5,233 nt of DNA from DASUTW01 sp035513995. Its GTDB lineage: Bacteria; Actinomycetota; UBA4738; CALAEC01. The stretch spans positions 1 through 5,233 of the forward strand of contig DATKBL010000210.1 in assembly GCA_035513995.1 (NCBI GenBank), read 5' to 3'. Under the pieces are notes generated by a model that ran no database searches, was not told the DNA's origin, and worked only from the letters and a program-made list of their open reading frames with translations. The first letter of the stretch is position 1. Each line of letters begins with the position of its first letter. Positions 1-5,207 of this stretch are shown here, piece after piece. The translations under genes and the position numbers were made by a program.

Positions 1-562
1 CACCTGCAGAACCGAACCCCAGATCTGCCGCCAGCCCGAGCTCGTGCTGCGAGCGGCCCGGCGGCGCGGCGAGACCGGGCTTCTCCCGATGCAGCCGAGC
101 CTGCTCCGCCCGCGTCCTGAACCCGGAGACGACCCAGATCCCCGGCACGTGGTCGGCCAGACAGGCGAGCCGTGTGAGGAACCACGGCTCGAGCCCGAGC
201 ACATCACCGTCGATGGCGATGGTCGCTCGAGCGGCCCGGCGGATCGTCCTGCTCCCGCCGAGGAAGGGCAGCGGCACGCTCCGTTCGACGATCACCACGA
301 CGTCCTCGCCTCCCGGGGGGCAGCGACATCGAACCAAGCGGGCATCGTGCAGGGCCGCGTATCGGGCGGCGACCTCCTCGGGAGTCTCCTGGGAGGGCAG
401 AACGAGCTCCCGAGCAGCCGCGAGCGCGGCGGCGTCCGCCGCGGCCTGCGTCTCGGCGGCCCCGGCGGCGACGGCTCCCAGATCTCCGATCAGCGCGGCC
501 GAGATCGCGGCCATCCCCAACGCCACGGCGACAACGATCGAGACGCTCCCCCGCTCCTTCAC
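1..562 (-). CDS. TadG/Rv3654c-like pilus protein fused to an M15 (VanY-type) peptidase domain, C-terminus cut by window edge
   Basis: The frame stays open from a GTG at 562 to the window edge, giving 187 residues with no stop. Residues 1-50 look like the short actinobacterial TadE-like family (Rv3654c type): a charged start (MKERGS), one hydrophobic helix at about 7-35, then the Ala-rich signature QAAADAAALAAA at 39-50. Residues 74-115 hold a small strand-rich part with C79 and C81, as is usual at the end of such proteins. From about 124 the protein continues into a different fold. SGFRT (146-150), Q154, a PPG turn (167-169) and SQHELGLAAD (171-180) match the SxHxxGxAxD zinc motif of M15 D,D-carboxypeptidases/endopeptidases, with H173 and D180 as presumed zinc ligands. 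The later ligand (ExWH in VanY) would lie beyond the edge. The GTG overlaps the tadE stop by 4 bases. I infer a membrane-anchored, outward-facing peptidoglycan peptidase made with the pilus. Family calls rest on motifs only. Confidence 0.85.
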   Translation of the reverse strand, partial: MKERGSVSIVVAVALGMAAISAALIGDLGAVAAGAAETQAAADAAALAAARELVLPSQETPEEVAARYAALHDARLVRCRCPPGGEDVVVIVERSVPLPFLGGSRTIRRAARATIAIDGDVLGLEPWFLTRLACLADHVPGIWVVSGFRTRAEQARLHREKPGLAAPPGRSQHELGLAADLGFGSAG

Positions 563-921
563 CCCGTCTCCTGTCTCATCGTGGCGTCGGCACGCAGGGT
601 GATCTCGGCCGGCATGAGCCAGGACAGGATCGGCGGGGCGGCCGGGACCCGGTAGGCGACCCGAACGGTCACGGGCGTCCCGACTCCCCCTTCCCGGTCC
701 ACGAGCACCTCGGTCCGCGACCCCTCCAGCCCCGAGGCGAGCGCGGTCCGACGAACCTCATCGTCGTCGGTCGTGACGGCCGCGGCCCGGGCGGCCTCAC
801 GAGCGGCGGAGATAACCCTCAGCGACTCGCCGCCGAGACTGGCCACCTGCACCACGCCGACCACCACGACGGCCACGAGCGGCAGCACCAGCGCGAACTC
901 GACCGCCGCGCTGCCCGCTAC
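559..921 (-). CDS. tadE: TadE-like pilin-like protein, start codon non-canonical or uncertain
   Basis: Counting from a GTA at 921 the product is 120 residues. It opens with AGSAAVEFALVLP (2-14), the TadE/pseudopilin signature: a Gly-Ser cleavage point (G3/S4) for the prepilin peptidase, Glu at +5 (E8), then one hydrophobic helix to about residue 28. It goes on with SLRVISAAREAARAAA (33-48), the usual Arg/Ala stretch after the helix, and ends with ITLRADATMRQE (107-118), also typical of TadE. TadE is a minor pilin-like protein needed for Flp pilus assembly. The length and both ends fit a complete protein. The start is odd. The frame overlaps the end of flp, and no ATG, GTG or TTG precedes the helix until an ATG at 1143 on the far side of flp. 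The GTA at 921 sits in a GTAG overlap with the flp stop, in the same register as the ATGA/GTGA overlaps elsewhere, with GAGG at 926-929 four bases upstream. Identity is firm; the start is not. Confidence 0.82.
   Translation of the reverse strand, partial: VAGSAAVEFALVLPLVAVVVVGVVQVASLGGESLRVISAAREAARAAAVTTDDDEVRRTALASGLEGSRTEVLVDREGGVGTPVTVRVAYRVPAAPPILSWLMPAEITLRADATMRQETG
568..572 (-). promoter_or_regulatory. Ribosome binding site of the TadG-like/M15 gene
   Basis: AGGAG five bases before the GTG at 562, inside the end of tadE. It supports the GTG start and the GTGA overlap. Confidence 0.75.
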
Positions 922-1130
922 TCCGCCTCGCCCAGGATGCGGTCGATGATCCGGTCGAAGAACGCCGGTAGCCGGTCGGAGGACCGAGCCCAGGCCAGGA
1001 GGCCGATCGCGATCGCGGCGGCGGCCAGGATCACCAGCGCGTACTCGGCCGTGGTCTGCCCCCGGGCCTCTCGGAGGCGTGCCCGGAGGACGACCCACCA
1101 GGCGACGACGGCGGTCCAGATCCTGATCAT
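918..1130 (-). CDS. flp: Flp-type prepilin (main pilus subunit candidate)
   Basis: A 70-residue protein. The motif RGQTTAEYALVI (23-34) is the Flp prepilin signature: cleavage after G24 by a TadV/CpaA-type peptidase, Glu at +5 (E29) followed by Tyr (Y30), then a hydrophobic helix to about residue 46. The mature product would be 46 residues and ends in a short amphipathic helix rich in D/R/I (52-66). The 24-residue leader holds its own hydrophobic run (WTAVVAWWVV, 5-14) before the basic RARLREAR, which is long for a Flp leader. Actinobacterial Flp/DUF4244-like proteins are the nearest match in layout. The ATG is set by a strong SD, AGGAGG, that begins within the tadC stop codon. This is the only junction that is a gap (9 bases) and not an overlap, and the only gene ending in TAG. 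The SD may let this gene be translated more than its neighbours, as a main subunit would need; that is inference. Confidence 0.9.
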   Translation of the reverse strand: MIRIWTAVVAWWVVLRARLREARGQTTAEYALVILAAAAIAIGLLAWARSSDRLPAFFDRIIDRILGEAE

Positions 1131-1134
1131 GGCT

Positions 1135-1140
1135 CCTCCT
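1135..1140 (-). promoter_or_regulatory. Ribosome binding site of flp
   Basis: AGGAGG four bases before the ATG at 1130. Its first A is the last base of the tadC stop codon TGA. It is a full consensus match. Confidence 0.85.
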
Positions 1141-1958
1141 CATGGGATCCCTCGCGTGGCGACGAGCATCGCCGGGACGACCGCCGCCAGGACGAACGCG
1201 GGCAGGATGCACAGCACGAGGGGGAACAGCATGGTCACCGGCGCCCTCCGAGCCCTGGCCTCGACCGCCGCCTCCCGCTCGGCGCGAGCGTCCCGTGCCA
1301 GCGCCCGGATCGGCTCGATCGCCGGGGACCCCAGCCGCCCGGAACGCTCTAGGGTCGAGGCCAACCGCCGAAGGTCGCGGAGCCTGAATCGCGATCCGAG
1401 ATCGTCGAGCATCGTGGACCAGGTGGCCCCGAGCTCCACCTCGCGGCGAGCGCGGCGGAGCGACCCGGCGAGCGGGTCCCGCACGTGGTCGATCGCACGG
1501 TCGATGGCGAGCCGTGGGGTCAGCCCCGCCGAGAGCCCCACGGTCACGAGGTCGAGGAGACCCGCAACCTCGGGGATCATCCGCTCCCGCGTGAGAGCCG
1601 CTCGCCGCGCCTGGGTGAACCCCGGCAGTCGCCACCCTGCCGCGCCCGCCAGCGTGCCGACCACGAGGGCCGCGGGTGAGGGCCCGGCCACGAGCATGCC
1701 CATCAGCAGGCACCCGGCGGCACAGACGGCCGCCATGCCCCGGAGACGGTCGATGTCGCCCGACCGCCCGAGGATCTCCAACCGCTCCGCGAGCAGCGGC
1801 GGCGTGCGTGGAACGAGGCGCCCGACCGCTGCCAGCGGATCCGTGCGGGCGCGGGCCTCGATGCCGAGGCGCGCGAGAACGGGGCTCCGGGGGGCGGCGG
1901 CCGCGGCCGCAAGGGCCGCGGCCGCCGCGTACCCCACACCGACCACCGTCTCGGTCAC
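1140..1958 (-). CDS. tadC: TadC inner-membrane platform protein (T2SSF family)
   Basis: With the GTG start the product is 272 residues. An N-terminal Ala-rich hydrophobic helix (about 5-23) is followed by a charged stretch, a membrane region at about 75-108, a T2SSF (GspF-like) cytoplasmic domain at about 133-240 (LLDLVTVGLSAGLTPRLAID at 134-153 is the typical opening), and a C-terminal helix FPLVLCILPAFVLAAVVPA (245-263), a strong TadC mark. TadC pairs with TadB to form the platform that passes CpaF's energy to the growing pilus. I chose the GTG at 1958 because it overlaps the tadB stop as GTGA, as at other junctions, and has a good SD (1966-1971). An in-frame GTG at 1991 would only add a polar 11-residue extension. 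A perfect GC-only inverted repeat lies in the first codons (separate entry). Confidence 0.93.
   Translation of the reverse strand: MTETVVGVGYAAAAALAAAAAAPRSPVLARLGIEARARTDPLAAVGRLVPRTPPLLAERLEILGRSGDIDRLRGMAAVCAAGCLLMGMLVAGPSPAALVVGTLAGAAGWRLPGFTQARRAALTRERMIPEVAGLLDLVTVGLSAGLTPRLAIDRAIDHVRDPLAGSLRRARREVELGATWSTMLDDLGSRFRLRDLRRLASTLERSGRLGSPAIEPIRALARDARAEREAAVEARARRAPVTMLFPLVLCILPAFVLAAVVPAMLVATRGIP
1894..1928. repeat. 15-bp GC-only hairpin in the 5' end of tadC
   Basis: Arms of 15 bases (plus strand GCGGCGGCCGCGGCC and its exact complement) around a 5-base loop. It lies in bases 31-65 of tadC and encodes the run of alanines in the N-terminal helix. The stem has no A or T. Confidence 0.8.
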
Positions 1959-2767
1959 GGCTGAGCCCTCCGGAGGATCACCCGGATCCACAGGAAGCCC
2001 GCGACCTGCAGCGCGACACCAAGGCCGAGGAGGACGGCTCCTCGCGGCGTCGCGTAGAAGGTGCCGAGGCCGTTCCCACTCGTCCCGGAGAGGAGGCCGA
2101 CGAAGGCGACCGGAAGGACAGCGAGAACGGCCCCGGACGCTCGACCCTGCGCGGTGAGGGCTCGCACCCTCCGGCGGGCCTCCGCCCGCCGCTCCGCCAG
2201 GTCGGCGACCTCATCGAGCGCGCGAGGGAGGTCCCCGCCCGCCCGGTGATGGATGGAGAGGACCCCCGTTAGGAGCGCCCCCTCCCGCGACCCGAGCCGC
2301 TGGGAGAGGCCGGCCAGCGCGGCCGGCATCGGCCGGCCCGTCGCCAGGTCCTCGGCCACGGCTCGGAACGGCTCTGCGACGCCGGACGGTCCCTCGCGGG
2401 CGACCTCGCCCAGGGCACGGCGGATCGACAGCCCGGCTCGGGCCGAGGCGGCCAGCGCCCGGACGGCATCGCGAAGCCCCCGCTCCCTCTCGAGCCCTAC
2501 CGCCTCTCGCGCCCTTGCCCCGCGGAGGATCCTCCACCCCACGAAGCCGGCGGCGCCGAGGAGCGTCGTCATCGGACCCACGAGGAGGAGACCGGCGGCG
2601 GCGCTGCACAGCCCCGCGCCCAACAGCGCCGCCGCACGGCCACCGGTCGGCTCCCGCGGCGCTTCGCCAAGCCCATCGACCACGCGCCGTCGCTCGGCCC
2701 CGCTCAGGAGCAGAGCCACGGCGATCGCGATCGCCGTGGCCGTGGGGCCCAGCACAGCCGCCATCAT
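1955..2767 (-). CDS. tadB: TadB inner-membrane platform protein (T2SSF family)
   Basis: A 270-residue protein. It has an N-terminal hydrophobic helix at about 2-22, a membrane hairpin at about 45-80, a T2SSF domain at about 95-205 (LRDAVRALAASARAGLSIRR at 98-117, then GDLPRALDEVADLAERRAEA at 178-197, both typical of TadB), and two C-terminal helices at about 209-228 and 243-266. TadB and TadC are paired GspF-like proteins in the cytoplasmic membrane that couple the CpaF ATPase to pilus assembly. The start is the first of two tandem ATGs: it makes an ATGA overlap with the cpaF stop and has GGGAGG five bases upstream; the second ATG (2764) is also possible. A GTG at 2866 would extend the protein by 33 polar residues inside cpaF and is not favoured. 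Codons 10-18 form a 26-base palindrome (separate entry). Confidence 0.93.
   Translation of the reverse strand: MMAAVLGPTATAIAIAVALLLSGAERRRVVDGLGEAPREPTGGRAAALLGAGLCSAAAGLLLVGPMTTLLGAAGFVGWRILRGARAREAVGLERERGLRDAVRALAASARAGLSIRRALGEVAREGPSGVAEPFRAVAEDLATGRPMPAALAGLSQRLGSREGALLTGVLSIHHRAGGDLPRALDEVADLAERRAEARRRVRALTAQGRASGAVLAVLPVAFVGLLSGTSGNGLGTFYATPRGAVLLGLGVALQVAGFLWIRVILRRAQP
1966..1971 (-). promoter_or_regulatory. Ribosome binding site of tadC
   Basis: GGAGGG seven bases before the GTG at 1958, inside the end of tadB. It decides the GTG start. It overlaps the 10-base palindrome CCTCCGGAGG (1967-1976). Confidence 0.75.
2715..2740. repeat. 26-base perfect palindrome in the 5' end of tadB
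   Basis: Each half reads GCCACGGCGATCG and the two halves are exact reverse complements with no spacer. It lies in bases 28-53 of tadB and encodes part of the N-terminal Ala/Ile membrane helix. It contains two overlapping copies of GCGATCGC. Confidence 0.8.
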
Positions 2768-4005
2768 CCCCGCCTCCCATTCGGGGAGATGCCCAGAACC
2801 TCGAGCCCGTCGTCGCCGGTCGATCGCAGGAGATGTGCGGTCCCCGGGTGGGCGGTCGCCTCCCACCCGGTATTCGCGCCGCCGAAGCGAAACGCGTCTC
2901 GGAGCAAGGGTCGGCCGCCGACCGGCCCCTCCACCGAGGTCACGCGAGCCACGACCCTTCGGCCCCCGGGCAGCCGCACCATGTGCACCACCAGATCAAC
3001 CGTCTGCGCGATGTGCTCCCTGAGGTGGTCTGCGGGGAGGACGACGTCGGCCATCAGCGCCATCGTCTCGAGGCGAGCCATCAGTTCTTGCGGCGAGTTC
3101 GCATGGGCCGTGGACATCGATCCCTCGTGACCCGTGTTCATGGCCTGGAGCATGTCGAGCGCCTCGCCGCCGCGGACCTCGCCGACGATGATGCGGTCGG
3201 GGCGCATCCGGAGTGCGTTCCGGACGAGGTCCCGGACCGTGACACCGCCCGCTCCCTCGGCCGAGGGCGGGCGAGCCTCGAGTCGCACGACGTGGCGGGC
3301 GTGGAGCTGCAGCTCCGCGGCATCCTCGATGGTCACGATGCGCTCGCCTCTCGGGATGAACGACGAGAGCACGCCGAGCAGTGTCGTCTTGCCCGACCCC
3401 GCCCCGCCCGAGATCAGCACGTTCGCGCGCCCTCGGACGCAGGTCTCCAGCACGTCCAGGATCGGCTCCTCGAGCGTCCCCAGTCGCAGGAGATCCTCCG
3501 GGCCGTAGGGAGAGGGAGCGAACTTGCGGACCGTGACCACCGGACCGCAGAGCGAAAGGGGCGGGATGATCGCGTGGAAGCGCGAACCGTCCGGAAGCCG
3601 GGCGTCCACATACGGGCACGACTCGTCGGCCCGGAGGCCCAGCGGTCCCACCACGCGCTCGATGAGGTGGTAGACGGCCTCCTCCCCCTCGAACAGGCCG
3701 CCACCCACCGACTCGAGCCGCCCCTTCCGCTCCACGTACACGGCCCCCGGGCCGTTCACCATGACCTCGGATACCTCGGGGTCCCTCAAGAGGTGCTCGA
3801 TGGGCCCCAAGCCCATCAGCTCGTCGGAGACGCGAGCAACGAGCTCCGCCAGCTCGCGAGCGGGAAGCACCGCCCGCTCCTCGCGGAGCACGGCCAGGGC
3901 CTCCTCTCGCACGCGGACCCGCCGCTCGGCGGAGGATCGTCCTGCCAACGGCTCCCCCTGCAGCCGCACGCGCACCAGCGCGGCCACACGCTCGAGAAGG
4001 ATCAT
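2764..4005 (-). CDS. cpaF: CpaF/TadA secretion ATPase
   Basis: A 413-residue type II/IV secretion-system hexameric ATPase that powers Flp pilus assembly at the cytoplasmic face of the membrane. Motifs in order: N-terminal domain with LMGLGPIEHLLRDPEVSEVMVNG (63-85), very typical of CpaF; RFHAIIPPLSLCGPVVTVRKF (142-162); Walker A GGAGSGKTT (200-208); Asp box VTIEDAAEL (224-232) with E227/D228; Walker B DRIIVGEVRG (270-279) with catalytic E276; His box TGHEGSMSTAHAN (291-303) with H293 and H301. No motif is damaged and the length is normal. The ATG overlaps the cpaE stop as ATGA (4002-4005). A modest SD, AGGGA (4012-4016), lies six bases upstream, so coupling to cpaE probably matters. The frame is open far upstream through cpaE, but those residues are low-complexity Gly/Arg and look like a shadow. 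The last 40 or so residues, beyond the ATPase fold, are less conserved. Confidence 0.97.
   Translation of the reverse strand: MILLERVAALVRVRLQGEPLAGRSSAERRVRVREEALAVLREERAVLPARELAELVARVSDELMGLGPIEHLLRDPEVSEVMVNGPGAVYVERKGRLESVGGGLFEGEEAVYHLIERVVGPLGLRADESCPYVDARLPDGSRFHAIIPPLSLCGPVVTVRKFAPSPYGPEDLLRLGTLEEPILDVLETCVRGRANVLISGGAGSGKTTLLGVLSSFIPRGERIVTIEDAAELQLHARHVVRLEARPPSAEGAGGVTVRDLVRNALRMRPDRIIVGEVRGGEALDMLQAMNTGHEGSMSTAHANSPQELMARLETMALMADVVLPADHLREHIAQTVDLVVHMVRLPGGRRVVARVTSVEGPVGGRPLLRDAFRFGGANTGWEATAHPGTAHLLRSTGDDGLEVLGISPNGRRG
2773..2778 (-). promoter_or_regulatory. Ribosome binding site of tadB
   Basis: GGGAGG five bases before the ATG at 2767 and eight before the second ATG at 2764. 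It supports a start here and not at the upstream GTG (2866). Confidence 0.75.
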
Positions 4006-5081
4006 GCCTCTTCCCTGAGGATCGATCGCGCGAGGGCCGCCACCTTGCGCCCGGCCCGCCCACGCTGCCCGACCACGACCTGGCCCCGGTCCTGAGCGCG
4101 AGGCACCGCGGGATCCGAGGCGATCACCGCGACGGGTCGGAGCCCGAACACGCGCTCTGCGTCGTCGGGCAAGACCTCCGCTTTCCGCGCGCGGTTGACC
4201 ACGAGCCGACAGCGGTCGTCGAGGTCGCGAGCGGCCAGCACCTCGAGCGCGCGCTTCGCGTCCCGGAACGCGAGAACGTCCAGCGTCACCACCAGGAGGA
4301 TCTCGTCCGCCGCCTCCAGCCCCGCCATCGTCACCGGGTCCAGGGCACGGGGCACGTGGAGGACCACGAGGTCGCAGGCGCCTCGCAGCGCCTTCCCCAC
4401 CGCTCGCACCTGTCCCGCTTCGACCTCCCCCGCCTGCTCCGGGTGCGACGGAGCGAGCAGGATCTCGAAGCCCTTCGGGTGGCGATGCAGAACGGCCTCG
4501 AGGTGCGCGGCGCCGAGGTCGTCGGCGACGGCCGCCACATCGACGATCGTCCGCGACTCGCCGTTGGCCACGATCCCGAGCGCCGTGGTCACGTCCGCGA
4601 AGTGAAGGTCCAGATCGGCGAGGATTACCCGTCGCTCGCCCTCCGCGCAGGCTGCGGCCAGGTTGGTGGCCAGGAAGGTGGTCCCCACCCCGCCCCGGGG
4701 GCCGTAGACGGCCACGACGCGGCCATCCGAGGCCTCCCCTGTGGAGGCGGCGCGGTCGGCATCGCGGCCCAGCGAGTCGCGCTCCTCGGGCCACAGGTAG
4801 AAGCCGCTTGCCCCCGCCCGGATCGCGGCGCGCAGCCCCGAGGTCGTCTCGCGCTCCCCCACCACGAGGAGGGCCGCGCCGTCGAGGTCGGGCGTCGCGG
4901 CCAAGAGCTCGGCCGTCGCGATCACCACCTGCGGGCTCGCCTCCCGGACCGTCCGCGCCAGCGTCGGAGCGTCCCCAGCCGCGCCCAAGATCCTGAGCCC
5001 CGGTCGCCGCTCCAGGAAGTGGAGCACCTGCTCCTGAAGGGCCGGGGCCTCCAGCCCGAGCACCACCGTCGTCCCGTCCAT
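4002..5081 (-). CDS. cpaE: CpaE/TadZ pilus-locating ATPase with receiver-like N-terminus
   Basis: A 359-residue protein. Residues 1-105 resemble a CheY-type receiver (GLRAAIRAGASGFYLWPEE, 82-100, fits its last strand and helix), but the expected phospho-Asp is absent: the third strand reads QVVIATAELL (51-60). Residues 121-345 are a MinD/ParA-type P-loop ATPase: GPRGGVGTT (127-135) is a deviant Walker A with Arg in the signature-Lys position and Thr in the canonical-Lys position, followed by ILADLDLHFADVTTALG (153-169) and VVNRARKAEVLP (294-305). CpaE/TadZ proteins place the pilus machine, usually at a pole, and often have an altered Walker A. In mycobacteria the equivalent is Rv3660c (septum-site determining protein). 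The ATG at 5081 is chosen because AGGAGG lies five bases upstream and the fold starts right after it. An ATG at 5225 would add 48 polar residues that fit no domain. The next gene overlaps by 4 bases. Confidence 0.93.
   Translation of the reverse strand: MDGTTVVLGLEAPALQEQVLHFLERRPGLRILGAAGDAPTLARTVREASPQVVIATAELLAATPDLDGAALLVVGERETTSGLRAAIRAGASGFYLWPEERDSLGRDADRAASTGEASDGRVVAVYGPRGGVGTTFLATNLAAACAEGERRVILADLDLHFADVTTALGIVANGESRTIVDVAAVADDLGAAHLEAVLHRHPKGFEILLAPSHPEQAGEVEAGQVRAVGKALRGACDLVVLHVPRALDPVTMAGLEAADEILLVVTLDVLAFRDAKRALEVLAARDLDDRCRLVVNRARKAEVLPDDAERVFGLRPVAVIASDPAVPRAQDRGQVVVGQRGRAGRKVAALARSILREEA
4012..4016 (-). promoter_or_regulatory. Weak ribosome binding site of cpaF
   Basis: AGGGA six bases before the ATG at 4005, inside the end of cpaE. 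It is weaker than the other sites, which fits translational coupling through the ATGA overlap. Confidence 0.5.
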
Positions 5082-5086
5082 CCGCT

Positions 5087-5092
5087 CCTCCT
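5087..5092 (-). promoter_or_regulatory. Ribosome binding site of cpaE
   Basis: AGGAGG on the minus strand, five bases before the ATG at 5081. It decides the start against the longer frame from 5225. A complementary CCTCCT lies 20 bases further upstream (5113-5118) and could pair with it. Confidence 0.85.
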
Positions 5093-5207
5093 GCCATCTC
5101 GCTCTCGGGGGAAGGAGGGGGAGGTGCTCCGCGGCTATCGGGCGACCGCGTGAGTGAGAAGGTACCCGCGCGACCGCTCCGTCCGCATCGGCCGGGCCGG
5201 GGATTCG

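Noticed and set aside
44..655. Plus-strand open frame (203 codons) opposite the TadG-like/M15 gene and the end of tadE
   Set aside because: No motif and Arg/Gly/Pro-rich, while the minus strand has clear family motifs at the same place.
937..2157. Plus-strand open frame (406 codons) opposite flp, tadC and part of tadB
   Set aside because: Ser/Arg/Ala-rich low complexity, and it crosses several real genes on the other strand. A shadow.
2515..4095. Long plus-strand open frame (526 codons) opposite cpaF
   Set aside because: It is rich in Arg/Pro/His with no recognisable fold and lies opposite a fully conserved ATPase. Long antisense frames are expected at this GC content.
4006..5097. Possible 364-residue N-terminal extension of CpaF through cpaE
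   Set aside because: The extension is Gly/Arg/Pro shadow sequence. CpaF has a normal length from the ATG at 4005, with an ATGA overlap.
4356..5153. Plus-strand open frame (265 codons) opposite cpaE
   Set aside because: No motif, shadow composition, and cpaE on the other strand is clear.
5110..5165. A sigma-28/WhiG-like promoter (GCCCGATAG resembling GCCGATAA) in the cpaE leader
   Set aside because: The -10-like match is partial and no TAAA-like -35 lies at the right distance, so it is too weak to call.
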